A stretch of DNA of 64,000 bases from the NCBI RefSeq assembly GCF_024166365.1, contig NC_064823.1, positions 3,962,924 to 4,026,923 of the forward strand, given 5' to 3'. The stretch is from Elephas maximus indicus (Eukaryota; Chordata; Mammalia; Proboscidea; Elephantidae). Position numbers and translations under genes: made by a program. Below, in pieces: positions 34,407 to 60,357 of this stretch. Under the pieces are notes generated by a model. It was not told the DNA's origin, searched no databases, and was given only the letters and a program-made list of their open reading frames with translations. Numbering within the stretch: the stretch's first letter is position 1; each line of letters starts with the position of its first letter.

Positions 34407-34590
34407 GGAGCCCTTGCAGTACAATGGTTAAGTGCTTGGCTGCTAACCAAAGGGTCAGCAGTTCAAACCCAGCAGCTGCTCCGTGGAAGAAAAGACTTGG
34501 CAATATGCTCTGGTAAAGATTTTAGCCTAGGAAACCCTACGGGGCAGTTCTACTCTGTCCTTGACGATTGCTATGAGTTGGAATCCACAT
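34407..34590 (+). mobile_element. AfroSINE, long type
   Basis: Sense copy, AGGAGCCCTTGCAGTACAATG to GAGTTGGAATCCACATACA. Confidence 0.85.
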
Positions 34591-34591
34591 A

Positions 34592-34795
34592 CAAACTGAA
34601 CCGAACCCATTGCTGTCAAGTTGATTCCAACTCACAGCAGCCCAATGGCACATAGCAACACCAATTTTAGAGAAGCAGGTCACCAGGCCTTTCTTCTGTG
34701 GTGCCACTGGGTGGGTTCAAACTGCTGGGTGCATTCAAACCACCAGCCTTCACGTTAGCAGCTGACTGCAAACCACTGGTGCCACCCAGGCTTCT
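34592..34795 (-). mobile_element. AfroSINE, long type
   Basis: Antisense copy, tail to tail with the previous one: GAACCCATTGCTGTCAAGTTG to GTGCCACCCAGGCTTCT. Confidence 0.85.
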
Positions 34796-35589
34796 CTTTG
34801 TTCATACTGTACATTTTTATACACAACAACCATGATGATTCTCCACATTTAGTGATTATTTAACATATGTCTCAAATCTTAAAATAATTCATGTTTGACA
34901 AACTTTTTCTTTCAGACTGATGAGTTTTTTTTAAACAAACTGCATTTTTAATACTAACACTCAGCATTATCTACTTTGCCAAATATGATACCCCTACTTT
35001 TCAGAGAAAAAACAGTAAAGAGAAATTGGAACTTTATCATATGGGATTTTAGGAGGAGGATAAAGTGAAGAGAAAAATAACAGAAGCAAGTAAGTTTTGG
35101 AGTGGAAAGGCTGCTTAAAAGGAAAGTAGGTGAAGAAAACTTAGAAACTTCTGATATAATCATGATCTCTTTGTCCGTTTTACTTTTTCAGTAAGTGTCA
35201 AAGAGTGTGGACCAGGTATATTGATTGTGGAATGGGAGAAATTATTTTCACACCTTGCATCTCCCAGCTAGAATGGCCACCTTCATCCTAGAGGACATGA
35301 TAAGCTCCCCATTGGATCTTGCCTACTGATAAGCGATGATGGAATACAATGAATCCCATCATGTGCTGCACTACGAAGAGGGTTGTAAGGAGCCTTAAGC
35401 TTCGGTTCAGGCTGGAAGTCAAAATCTAGTACTGCCTCCTCCAACTGCCTGAGCACATTTCATACCTAATGTGCTTTAAAATCCACATCTATATTTTACA
35501 GGCTCAGAGCACAAAGTCAGAACAGGTGTTTGGCTCTGAAACCCATGCTTTTGACTAGTCTTATATTATCTTGATTTTTTTTATATGCA

Positions 35590-35975
35590 ACACAGGAATA
35601 ATCAACATTGCCCCACCTACTCCTTGGGATTGTTAAGAGAGTGAAGTACAAAATAGATGTGACAATACTTTGGGAAAAGTTTGCAAAGCCCTGTATGAAT
35701 GTGTGTTATTTTTGCATTGTTTACACTACATTGGCCTTTGCCAAAGTCTTTAGATTGCTTTATTATTGATATGTGGTCAGATATTTCTGATCTCATTGAT
35801 GTTGGCCTTTGCAGCTAACTTTGAGAAAAAATGTTGATTCTATGTCTCTGTAACCTTAAACTATAACCTCTGTGAGTCACAGCAGAAATTCGGTCTTGTT
35901 CATGGGAAAGTGTCCTGGAACTGTGCCGAGCGCTTAATAGATGTTTGATAAATACTCGTGAAATAAATGGTAATG
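35590..35975 (+). mobile_element. MIR/L2-like fragments
   Basis: GGGATTGTTAAGAGAGTGAAG and GCGCTTAATAGATGTTTGAT are typical old MIR/L2 ends. Confidence 0.5.
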
Positions 35976-36989
35976 AAGCCCCAGCATCTAGCACTGCCCC
36001 TAACATATTGTAGGCATTTCGACATATAGATAGTTCAACTGACAGACTGGGTGACTGCTGTGGAAACGGGGGCTGATCCAGAAGACCTCAGGCCACACCA
36101 GACCCTGAGTCTATAACTGAATTCCAAAAGGGAGCTAAAAATGGGATCCTGGGGGCCATCATCACTTACAAATGTTTACTCAGAAAGAATCCTTTTTCTT
36201 AGGGATGTTTGGGGTTTAATGGTTATATCATATTAAATACCAATATAATGCATGCATGAATTCATTTCAATGGATTTGCTGCCTTTGGCTGTTTTCTTTC
36301 CCGGGCAACCTAGTCAAACTTCAGCTCTAAGTCCAACAAGGAATGAGCCGCAGTAGGAGATTTGGCTTGGTTTGTCAGTTTATCCTAGTTGCTGGCAGCT
36401 CATTAAACATTCTACACCAGTGAGATAGCTAATAGCCAGATACCAGAGGGTGTGTACTTGATGCTGGTCAAATATAACCTGTACTCTGCATGTTGCTATT
36501 TTCAGGACTACCAACTTCTTCGTGAAGAGTCCGGGTCTAGCCCCTCTTTGTGTTGCTTGGGAGTCTAAACCTGACCCCTCATCAACTATAGTTACCTAAT
36601 TGCCCTTGTTAAGTGCTTAATCACCAAAAATCTACTCTTCCTAGGTATCTAAAAAACCATTCTGATCATTGGCTTGTACTCTGCGTGTGAAATATGTTAA
36701 ATATTAGAATTGGGTTCAGGAATAGAACATCTGGGAAATATTTAAATCATTCACATAGCAAAGAAGCAAATATTGTGCCAGGTACATGCAAGAGAACTTG
36801 GAGCTGGAAAAACTATGTTCATGCCCTTTATTATTATTATTTTTCATAACCATCAATAAGTCCCAAGACCTCCTCCATGCCACCCACTGTTGTCATTTGC
36901 TAAAGGGAATAACTTATCTCTTTTACAGGGTTAGAGAGAGGATGAAAGGAGATACTACAGGTGAAAGTGCTATATAAACTGTCAAGTGC

Positions 36990-37310
36990 CAGTTATGGAT
37001 TGAATTGTGTCCTCTAAAAATATGTGTTGAAAATTCTAACCCCTATGCCTGTGGTTGGAGCCCTGGACGCAATGGTTAAGAGCTCAGCTGCTAACCAAAA
37101 GATCGGCAGTTTAAATCCACCAGCCACTCCTTGGAAACCCTATGGGGCAGTTCTGCTCTGTCCTGCAGGGTCGCTATGAGTCGGAATCCACTCAATGACA
37201 ACGGGTTTTTTGGTATACCTGTAGTTATAATCCGATTTGGGAATGAGTTTTCTCTGTTAAGAGGCCGTATCAGTGAAGGGTGTGTTTTACAGCACCGTTG
37301 GGACTTAAAG
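36990..37310 (+). mobile_element. LTR fragment (MaLR-like) with an AfroSINE insertion
   Basis: ATGGATTGAATTGTGTCC at 37004 is the typical start of MaLR-type LTRs, and the text continues on the far side of an AfroSINE (37057-37217) flanked by CCTGTGGTT/CCTGTAGTT. Partial fossil, right end unclear. Confidence 0.6.
37057..37217 (+). mobile_element. AfroSINE inside an LTR fragment
   Basis: Sense copy flanked by CCTGTGGTT (37048-37056) and CCTGTAGTT (37218-37226). Confidence 0.92.
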
Positions 37311-37839
37311 GCATTTTAACAACGGATTGCCTAGAGATTCAGCGGTTGCCTGGGGATTTTCTTGTGATTCTGAACATCGTCCACTGGACTACTGGAAGGC
37401 TGAAGCTACCACTGGATCACTCCATGTCTCCAGAAAACTTACCGCTACTTTTTCCTCCTCTAGGAAAGCGAACCTTGTGCGTGAGATAAAATGCCTTCAG
37501 AGCAGATCCGGCATGATAAATCAAATCCATGTCTTAATCCCGGTGAGAATCCCGAAACATCTCCAGGCTGCTCTGAGGCGATAACATTCGAAGGAAACGA
37601 AGGGGTCAGGCAGGTGATGGCGGATTCTCGGTTCCGGTCCCTTTTCTGAAATGCCTCCATGAACTTTCCAGGACAGCAAGAGTGCCTGGAGAGCAACCCC
37701 TGCCGGTCTCCCAGGGCCGCCCGGGCGGTGCTGGGCGGTGGTCGGCGCCCCTCCCCGGGGCGGGGCGCGCCCCGACTCGCCGCGCCCGGGTAGCCGGCGC
37801 CGGGCACTCGCCACTGCAGCGCGGCGAGCGGCGGGCGCG

Positions 37840-50829
<12,990 letters not shown>

Positions 50830-51230
50830 GCTCAGGGCTGATCTCACGCTGTAGACGTTTCAGCAGACGTGCCACAGAGTGTCGGAGAGGTGCTTTCGTA
50901 TTTTTGGAAATCTTAGTTTTTAACGGGGCTTCTTTTCTTGAAAACCTTAACATACCTTCAAGATTTTTGGTATCTACTGATAGATTTTAGGATTGAGAGA
51001 TTTGAGATTTTACATGTTTTAAGAGTTTTATACTCTCCGAAATAAGAATATAAAATTACAGTAATGAGCTTAAATGGTTTCACTTTTTAATTTAAATCTT
51101 GTAGGAACTGAACTATCCACGTAACTCCTATTCACTTTACTTTTGCTATATCTTTACCTTTATTATGTAGATCTGGATTATTGGATTTTGATTCGAACTC
51201 ATTTAAATAAAATTGAAAAATCTTCAGTGC
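50830..51230 (+). other. MGARP: MGARP 3' UTR
   Basis: Sequence from the stop codon to shortly after the first strong AATAAA at 51206-51211. The end is an estimate; no earlier canonical signal is seen. Confidence 0.6.
51206..51211 (+). terminator. MGARP: Polyadenylation signal AATAAA, MGARP
   Basis: Canonical AATAAA about 380 bases after the stop, followed by a GT/T-rich stretch. Confidence 0.65.
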
Positions 51231-51284
51231 TTCTACTTTTATTCACTAATACTTATATTTATACAAAATACATTGCATATTAAC

Positions 51285-51444
51285 ATAACCAAAAACAAAA
51301 ACCAAACCCAGTGCCGTTGAGTCGATTCCGACTCATAGCGACCCTATAGGACTGCCCCATAGAGTTTCCAAGGAGCGCCTGGTGGATTCGAACCGCCGAC
51401 CCTTTGGTTAGCAGCTGTAGCACTTAACCACTATGCCACGAGGC
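51285..51444 (-). mobile_element. AfroSINE downstream of MGARP
   Basis: Antisense copy, CAAACCCAGTGCCGTTGAGTC to CTATGCCACGAGGC. Confidence 0.9.
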
Positions 51445-51599
51445 ATATATAAATGACATGAAGAAATTAAGTATTTGCAATATTATTGAAGAAAGAGCAT
51501 ATATTCTGAGGAGAACTCTATATATAACAGTATTTATGCTATTTATATTACATGGGGCACTATGCAGATATTTTCAATTTCAGTTTAAGCAATGTTTAT

Positions 51600-52180
51600 T
51601 GAAGACTTAACACTTTCTGCCAGGAAAAATTCGTTCATATATTCAACAAGTATTCATTGAACATCTACTACGTATCAAACACTGTTTTAAGTGCTGGGAA
51701 TTAAAAAAGAAAAGATAAAAATTTCTACTCTGTCCAGTTTATATTTTAGATGGGGGTCAAATAATAAACAAGATAAGAAAACTGTTAAATGTTAAGGAGA
51801 AAAGTAATGAAAGTAAGGGAATTCTAGGGGGTAGATTATAAGGGGTGCAAATTGTAAATTTAGATAGGGTGGCCAGAGGAGCCTTACTAAGAAGGTATTT
51901 TCTGAGTAAAGACCTGAGGATGTAGAAGAGACCTAGTCAAGAGGGTATCTGGGAGAGGACTATTCCAGGTGGAGCAAATGTACCAGTGCAAAGGGTCTGA
52001 AGCAGGAGAATGTGGAGAGTTTGAGGAATTGCAAAGTGGCCAGTGTGGCTGAAATGGAATAAGACAGAGGGAGAGTAGCTTAAGATGGTCTCAGAGAGGA
52101 AAGGGACTGAGTACGGAAGGATGGCTAGCTCATGTAGGGTCATGTAGGAAGTTAGCTTTCACTTGGAGTAAGTTGGGAAA
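51600..52180 (+). mobile_element. Ancient mammal-wide repeat, L2/L3-like
   Basis: CATTGAACATCTACTACGTATC, then CTATTCCAGGTGGAGCAAATG, CAAAGGGTCTGAAGCAGGAG and CCAGTGTGGCTGAAATGG: a well-known old repeat in mammals whose exact family I do not name. Confidence 0.6.
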
Positions 52181-52194
52181 CTAGTGGACACTTG

Positions 52195-55100
52195 ATGCAC
52201 TGCCTAGATTCCCCTTACTGGCCAAGTACATTTACCCCCAGCTGCCATGACTGTTACACCCCCAACCCCTACCCCCACGCCAGGCAGCTCACAGCCAGGG
52301 ACTGACTGCTGTAGTATATAAAAGATGGGGTCAACGCTGCGGTGCAAATCTTGCTCCAGAGCTCCCCAAACACTCAGGTTGAAGCCAGTTTACAGCTGAG
52401 GTTAAATCCTTGCTTAGCTTTCTACCCCTCTGCTGTAGTCTGCTTTCTTCTTTCCCGTTTTCCTGAAGACACTCCCTCAATAAAATACTCAAGAATCCCT
52501 GTATCAAGCTCTGCCTCTGGGTAATTGGTAGTGGATGGGGTCCTAGGAAACAAACTCCGAGAATAAGATTCTGGGTTTGTATTGCTCTCCAGGTAAGGTA
52601 AATGGCAATGAGGACCCCATCACAGGGAGTAGGTGGGGGATGGCCAATCCTTGGTATTCTGTAACAGCGTGATTTTCACCCATGGTAAACTGGCACAATA
52701 TAGGTAGAAGGTAGTGCATGGGCTGGCTCAGTGTTTCTGGCATTTGAGAGGTACACAGAAAAATTAACTACAAGGGCTGTGGAGTTAGGTGGCTCTTGTT
52801 TGAGTACTAGTGAAGGCAGAAAATGACAAGCTTATCAATTAGTTATGTAAAGCAAAGTGTCAAAGACCCTCAACTTCCTGTAGTAAGAGGGAAGACAGAG
52901 AAGACCAGGCAGGAATAGGACTTCATTATAAGCATGGCAGAATGTAAGTGAAAACTGAATTGTCAACCTAGGTAAGCTTCCTGTGCCAAATCAGGGCCCT
53001 TATAGGTAAGGAATGAGACCCTAAGATTTGAGATGGGGATCACTTGATAGTTAAAAAGCCTCGATTTCCTAGGTTTTCCTAAACCCTCTTGTCCTACAGA
53101 AGAGCCCACTCCCCCCATTGGGAATGGAAGCCCCCCTTGTATGAAGACTCTAAAGTGACTTCCAATGAGCAGATGCCACACAAAATAATACTTGGCTGCG
53201 TCAGGATCTGCCTCTTCCTCCCCTCATCTCTAGACTCATAATTAGGGTCAAATCTCAGCATAATCTGTCCAGGACAGTACCGCACCTATTTAGGGAGAAG
53301 AGAGATTTACACCCAAGGAGCTACAGGACCTGGCTAACATGAGCTGATAGGAACTGGAAGAGTACATCTGGGAGTGAATCCTGAGAGTGTTAGAGCAAGT
53401 TGGGGGACTAGGACTAGTAGGCATGTGTTAAATCTACCTAGATCTAGGTAAGAGAGAGTTTGTCAACATGGAGGCACTTTGCTTTCATATGGGATTTAAT
53501 GCCTTGACAAGGGCTGTGGAGGCCAGTTCTAATACCCTGATGGAATGATTCTTGGAAGCTTGAAAAACCTATTTTGCAATTGGGAATACTGTTTCAGCTG
53601 ATTGAGTGACATGAAACAATGCTAGTTTTTTTTTTTTTTTTTTTATTAACTTTTATTAGGCTTCTAGTGAACGTTTACAAATCCAATCAGTCTGTCACAT
53701 ATAAGTTTACATACATTTCACTCCCTACTCCCATTTGCTCTCCCCTTCTTGAGTCAGCCCTTTCAGTCTCTCCTTTGGTGACAATTTTGCCGGCTTTTCT
53801 CTCTCTCTCTCCTCCCATCCCCCCTCCAGACAAGAGTTGCCAACACAATCTCAAGTGTCCACCTGATATAATTAGCTCACTCTTCATCAGCGTCTCTCTC
53901 CCACCCGCTGACCAGTCCTTTTCATGTCTGATGAGTTGTCTTCGGGGATGGTTCCTGTCCTGTGCCAACAGAAGGTCTGGGGACCATGGCCGCCGGGATT
54001 CCTCTAGTCTCAGTCAAACCATTAAGTTTGGTCTTTTTACGAGAATTTGGGGTCTGTATCCCACTGATTTCCTGAACAATGCTAGTTTTGAGTGGGCCTC
54101 AAAGCAATAAAAGGGCTCTGTAGCAGGTCCAGGATGTGGTAAAGCAGCCCTCCCACTTGACCATGCAAAGTGGCAGCTGCCATGGTACTAGAGGTGTCTG
54201 GCAGAGAAAATACTGGGCGGTGCCTCTGGCAAGCTTTGATAGGATTGCTGGAGTGCAGGCCCCTAGAGTTCTGGAGCAAGACAAGACCATCTGCCACTGG
54301 CAACTATACACTGTTTGAAAAGCAGCTCCTGATACACTACTGAGCGTCTGATCAAGAAACGACAAATGAATTGTACAGCAAGAACATCCTATCATGTGCT
54401 AGGTACTGTCTAACTCATCAAATCATAAGATCAGATAGGTTATCAGGAACAATAGTGGAATAAAACGGAAGTGCTATACCTGGGATGGGTTTGAGCAAGT
54501 GTAGAGACCCAAGTGAGCTTCTATTCAATACTCTATTCCTATTGAGGCTTGCCAGCACATTTCTCTGCCACAGATACTAGTACCATGGAATCTTCCAAAT
54601 CGCATCCGGCCAAGTGGAAGTGTTGCTTTATGACAGCCTGTACCTGCTATGGAGCCCTTTTGTTTGTTTGTTGTTTTTTGCAGTAGTAGAGCTTCAGGCA
54701 GTGCACTTTTTAATCCACTTTGTGGTGAGGCAGAAGTGGTCTGAGATAAGGGTATCAGTAGACTTAAGGGCACTAGAAAATGGCTTAGCTGGGGGATCAG
54801 GGATCTGGATAAGCAATATTGGAAGATCAGGTATAAGGAGAACTAAGGAAGAGAAATGTGGATGGACCTATGAGAACAGGCAGGAAGCCTGAGGATCTTT
54901 GTATCTCATGTTAATCCACTAGAAAAATATCCACTATAGAAGGGGCACTAAACAACCAACCGGACCAGATGACTCAGCCAGCAAGTATCAGCAAGACTCT
55001 GCCCTCTGCCACCCCAGTGCATGAGCAAAAGGATGGTGAGTGGAGTAGCCATGGTGGTGGACATGGAGCCTCTCCATGGGACCAACAGCATGAGCTCCCT

Positions 55101-55310
55101 CTCACTGAAGCTGATCAAAGCACTGTTGCTGCTGAATGTGCAGCTTGCCAGCAACAGAGACCAATACTGAATCTCTGACATGATATCATCCCTTAAGGAG
55201 ACCAATCAGCCACTTGATGACAAGTTGATTAAATCAGATCACTTCCATTCTGTAAGCGACAGTGTTTCATCCTGCCATGATTGACATGAATTCCAGGTGT
55301 ATTCGTTTTT
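52195..55310 (+). mobile_element. ERV-L fossil: one LTR plus internal region with pol remnants
   Basis: A probable LTR occupies about 52195-52520 (TATATAAAAG near 52315, AATAAA near 52481), followed by internal sequence to about 55310. The part from about 54650 on resembles the RNase H to integrase zone of ERV-L pol, including a Cys-pair block with CQQQRPIL. No second LTR is recognised, so it is 3'-truncated. It is badly decayed with many breaks and contains an L1 insertion (53630-54074); it is an old fossil. Confidence 0.65.
53630..54074 (-). mobile_element. L1 LINE 3' end inserted in the ERV-L fossil
   Basis: Antisense L1 3' UTR of the same subfamily as the copy at 40429, with poly-T on the left. 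The 15-bp duplication AACAATGCTAGTTTT is at 53615-53629 and 54075-54089. Confidence 0.92.
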
Positions 55311-55346
55311 TATTGCTGTGTAATGGAAATATATTAAAGATACATA

Positions 55347-58300
55347 TTTTGTTGTTGTTAGGTGCTGTTGAGTTGGTTCCAACTCTTAGTGACCCTCTGT
55401 ACAACAGAAACAAATACAGACTAGTCCTGCACAATCCTCACAATCCTTGTTACACTTGATCCCATTGTTGCAGCCACTGAGTCGATCCATCTCGTTAAGA
55501 GTCTTCCTCTTTTTCGCTGACACTCTACTCTACCAAGCATGATGTCCTTCCCCAGGGACTGGTCCCTCCTGATAACATGTCCAAAGAATTCTCGCCATCC
55601 TTGCTTCTAAGGAGCATTCTGGCTGTACTTCTTCTTTTTTTTTTTTTTTTTTTTAATTTTTATTGTGCTTTAAGTGAAAGTTTACAAATCAAGTCAGTCT
55701 CGCATACAAAAATTTGTATACACCTTGCTATAAACTGCTAACTGCTCTCCCCCAATGAGACAGCCCACTCCTTCCTTCCACTCTCTTTTTGTGCCCATTC
55801 CGCCAGCTTCTGACCCCCTCTGCCCTCTCATCTCCACTCCAGATAGGAGATGCCTACGTAGTCTCAAGTGTCTACTTGATCCAAGAAGCTCATTCTTCAC
55901 CAGCACCTTTTTCTGTCCCATTTTCCAGTCCAATCCCTGCCTGAAGAGTTGGCTTTTGGAATAGTTCCTATCTTAGGCTAACAGAAGGTCTGGGGGCCAT
56001 GACCACTGAGTCCTTCTAGTCTCAGTCAGACCATTAAGTCTGGTCTTTTTACAAGAATTTGGGGTCTTCATCCCACTGCTCTCCTGCTCCCTCAGGAGTT
56101 CTCTGTTGTGTTCCCTGTCAGGACAGCCATCGGTTGTAGCCAGGCACCATCTAGTTCTTCTGGTCTCAGGCTGATGTAGTCTGTTTTATGTGGCCCTTTC
56201 TGTCTCTTGGGCTTGTAATTACCTTGTATCCTTGGTGTTCTTCATTCTCCTTTGCTCCAGGTGGGTTGAGACCAATTGATGCATCTTAGATGGCTGATTG
56301 CTAGTGTTTAAGACCCCAGACTCCACTCTCTAAAGTGGGATGCAGAATGTTTTCTTAATAGATTTTATGCCAATTGACTTAGATGTCCCCTGAAACCATG
56401 GTCCCCAAACTCCTGCCCCTGCTACGCTGGCCTTCAAAGCATTCAGTTTATTCAGGCAACTTCTTTGCTTTTGGTTTATTCCAGTTGTGCTGACTCTCCT
56501 GTATTGTGTGTTGTCTTTCCCTTCACCTAAAGTAGCTCTTAACTACTATCTAATTAGTGAATACCACCTTCTTCCCTCCCCCCTCTTATAACCATCAAAG
56601 AATATTTTCTTCTCTGTTTAAACTGTTTCTCAAGTTCTTATAATAGTGGTCTTCTACAGTATTTGTCCTTTTGCAACCGACTAATTTCACTCAGCATAAT
56701 CCCTTCCAGGTTCCTCCATGTTATGAAATGTTTCACAGATTCATCACTGTTCTTTATCGATGCGTAGTATTCCATTGTGTGAATATGCCGCAATTTATCC
56801 ATTCATCCATTGATGGGCACCTTAGTTGCTTCCATCCAATGAACATGGGTGTGCACATATCTATTCGTGTAAAAGCTCTTACGTGTCTAGGATATGTTCC
56901 AAGGAGTGGGATTGCTGGATCACATGGTAGTTCTATTTATAGCTTTTTAAGGAAGCGCCAAATCGATTTCCAAAGTGGTTGTACCATTTTACATTCTCAC
57001 CAGCAGTGTAGAAGTGTTCCAGTCTGTCCACAACCTCTCCAACATTTATTATTTTGTGTTTTTTGGAATAATGCCAGCCGTGTTGGAGTGAGATGAAATC
57101 TCATTGTAATTTTGATTTGCATTTCTCTAAAGGCTAATGATTGTGAGCATTTCCTCATGTATCTGTTAGCTACCTGAATGTCTTCTTTAGTGAAGTGCCT
57201 GTTCATATCTTTTGCCCATTTTTTAATTGGGCTATTTGTCTTTTTGCAGTTGAGTTTTTGCAGTATCGTGTAGATTTTATAGATCAGGTGCTGATCAGAA
57301 ATGTCATAGCTAAAAACTTTTTCCCAGTCTGTAGGTAATCTTTTTACTTTTTTGGTGAAGTCTTTGGATGAGCATAGGTCTGGCTGTACCTCTTGCAAGG
57401 TAGATTTATTGGTTCTTCTTGCAGTCTATGGTATAGTCAATACTCTATGAGAACACCATAATTCAAAGGCATTGATTTTTCTTCAGTCTTCCTTATTCAT
57501 TGTCCAGCTTTCACATGAGTATGAGGTGATTGAAATATCATGGCTTGGGTTAAGTGCACCTTAGTCCTCAAAGTGACATGTTTTGAACACTTTAAAGAGG
57601 TCTTTTGCAGCAGATTTACCCAGTGCAATACATTGTTTGATTTCTTGACTCCTGCTTCCGTGGGCATTGATTGTGCATCCAAATAAAATGAAATCCTTGA
57701 CGATACTTTTCTCTCTTTATCATGATGTTGCTTATTGGTCCAGTTGTGAGGATTTTTATTTTCTTTATGTTGAGGTGCAGTCCATATCCGAAGGCTGTGG
57801 TCTTTGATCTTCATCAGTAAGTGCTTCAAATCCTCTTCACTTTCAGCAAGCAAGGCTGTGTCATCTGCATATCGAAGGTCGTTAATGAGTCTTCCTTCGA
57901 TTCTGATGCCTTGTTCTTCTTCATATAGTCCAACTTCTAGGATTATTTGGTTGGCATACAGATTGAATAAGTTCGGTGAAAGATGTAACCCTGATGCACA
58001 CTTTTCCTGATTTTAAGCCACACAGTATCCCCTCGTTCTAAGTACAGGTACCTCATGAGTACAGTTAAATGTTCTGGAGTTTCTATTCTTTGCAATGTTA
58101 TCCATAATTTGTTATGATCCACACAGCCGGATGCCTTCGTATAGTCAATAAAACACAGGTAAACATTTTTTCTGGTATTTTCTCCTTTCAGCCATGATTC
58201 ATCTGACATCAGCAATGATATCCCTGTTGCACGTCCTCTTCCGAATCCGGCTTGAATTTCTGGTAGTCCATGTTGATGTACTGCTGCAACTCCTTTCGAA

Positions 58301-59480
58301 TGATCTTCAACAAAATTTTACCTGCGTGTGATATTAATCATATTATTCAATAATTTCTGCATTCTGTTGGATCACCATTCTGTGGAATGGGTACAAATAT
58401 GATTCTCTTCCAGTTGGTTGGCTAGGTAGCTGTCTTTCAAATTTCTTGGCATAGATGAGTGAGCACTTCCAGCACTGCATCTGTTTGTTGAAACATCTCA
58501 TTTAGTATTCCATCAATTCCTGGAGCCTTGTTTTTTGCCAATGCCTTCAGTGCAGCTTGGCCCTCTTCCTTCAGTACCATCTGTTCTTGATCGTATGCTA
58601 TCTACTGAAATTTTTGAATGTCGACCAATTCTTATTAGTACAGTGACTCTGTGTATTCCTACCGTCTTCTTTTGATGCTTCCTGCATCTTTTATTTTCCC
58701 CGTAAAATCTTTCAATATTGCAACTCGAGGCTTGAATTTTTTCTTCAGTTCTTTTAGCTTGAGAAATGCTTTTGATTTTCTATCTACAGTTCTTTGCACA
58801 TGTTAGTATAATACTTTTCTTTGTCGTCTTGAGTCACCCTTTGAAATCTTCTGTTCAGCTCTTTTACTTCATCATTTCTTCCTTTCACTTTAGCTACTGC
58901 ACATTCAAGAGTAAGTTTCAGAGTCTCTTCTGACATCCAATTTGGTCTTTTCTTTCTTTCCAATCTTTTCAATGTCCTCTTGCTTTCTTCATGTACTATG
59001 ACCTTGATGTAGTTCCACAGCTCGTCTGGTCTTCAGTCATTAGTGTTCAATGCATCAAATCTATTCTTGACACGGTCTCTAAATTCAGGTGGCATATACT
59101 CAGGGTTGTCCTGTGGCTCATGTGAACTTGTTCTAATTTTCTTCAACTTTAACTCAAACTTGCATATGAGCAAGTGGTGGCCTGTTCCACAGTCAGTCCC
59201 TGGCCTTGTTCTGGCTGATGATATTGAGCTTTTCCATCATCTCTTTCCACAGATGTAGTCAATTTGATTCCTGTGTATTCCCTCTGGCGAGGTTCAAGTG
59301 TATGGTTGCCATTTACATCGTTGAAAAAAATTATTTGTGATGAAGAAGACATTGGTCTTGGAAAATTCTATCATGCCATCTTCGGCATCCTTTCTATTAC
59401 CAACGCCTTATTTTCCAACTACCAATTCTTCTTCTTTGTTTCCAGCTTTCATATTCCAATGGCCAGTAATTATCAATGAG
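55347..59480 (-). mobile_element. RTE LINE, 5'-truncated in the endonuclease, split by an L1
   Basis: Antisense RTE of about 2.4 kb net. The 3' end is at 55347-55633, an L1 occupies 55634-57378, and the RTE resumes at 57379 and runs to about 59480 where it stops within the endonuclease part. Recognisable minus-strand pieces include MLAESEEDLKHLLMKIKDHS, VYLCFIDYTKASGCVDHNKL and RKKRPNWMSEETLKLTLEC. Frames are heavily broken. Confidence 0.9.
55634..57378 (-). mobile_element. L1 LINE 3' portion with ORF2 C-terminus, inserted in RTE
   Basis: A poly-T on the left is the antisense poly-A tail, followed by the 3' UTR and then the end of ORF2, read on the minus strand as FTKKVKRLPTDWEKVFSYDI, KKWAKDMNRHFTKEDIQVAN and AFREMQIKITMRFHLTPTRL, with the WRGCGQTGTLLHCW zinc-knuckle-like end typical of L1 ORF2. 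It is flanked by a 16-bp duplication, TCTGGCTGTAC(T/C)TCTT at 55618-55633 and 57379-57394. Confidence 0.93.
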
Positions 59481-59785
59481 GCTTTATATATATATCCTAG
59501 GAAATGATAAATGGGGATGTGGTAAAATGAGTTGCTTTATATGGCCTTTTACCTTGGTTCTTTGGAAAAACGGCTTAAAAGATTTTTCCCCTACCCCCTG
59601 AGGAGTTACCTTTGCCCTAGTTTTCTACGCCAGAGGGTTTGATACTTTTGTCCAGGTTGATTGACATTTTCTGGGTAAGCTGTAAACAGCTTGATAGTTT
59701 GATACTTTTTGTCTGTCCCTGAGCTGTAGCTTGCCTGTGATTGGTCTGTTTTATGTACCTGGCTGGGATTGGTCGATATACTATA

Positions 59786-59959
59786 ACCCACCTAAAAAAA
59801 AAAAACCCACTGCCGTCAAGTCCATTCTGACTTATAGCGACTTTATAGGACAGAGCAGAACTGCTCGATAGAGTTTCCAAGGAGCGCCTGGCGGATTTGA
59901 ACTGCCGACCTTTTGGTTAGCAGCGTAGCACTTAACCACTACACTGCCAGGGTTTCCCA
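59786..59959 (-). mobile_element. AfroSINE inside LTR copy 3
   Basis: Antisense copy flanked by ATATACTATA (59776-59785, 59960-59969). Confidence 0.92.
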
Positions 59960-60357
59960 ATATACTATAGACGATGAAATTAAGTGACTATGGTTGACAA
60001 AGGATTGGTCAGTTTGTTGGCTTGCCAGCTGGGCCATGCCTTGAAATTGACCAGGAGTTTGCTTATATATGCAGTTAACCCCACGGAGAGTTGGCAGACA
60101 AAAGAAGAAAAAAGGAGCAAGGGGAAACACCAAGAGAGGCAAGAAGAGAGACGAAGCAGAAAGAGAGGAGGCAAGGAACCTCCTTAAAAAAGCTGTAACA
60201 TGGGTCAAGGGCTGAAGACAGTGAGAAGCTAGGAAGGGACCCTGTGGCAGAGTCAGCTGTGATGGCAGAAACCTGCTGCTGGGAATGTAGCTAAGAGAGC
60301 TGAATAAAACAGTCGCAGCTATCACCTGGGTCAGTTAGCAGTGGAGAGGCCAAGGGC

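Larger units (their letters stand above)
34796..37600. other. Spacer between the LTR cluster and MGARP
   Basis: Besides MIR/L2-like pieces (35590-35975) and the LTR fragment with SINE (36990-37310), nothing is recognised. Confidence 0.55.
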
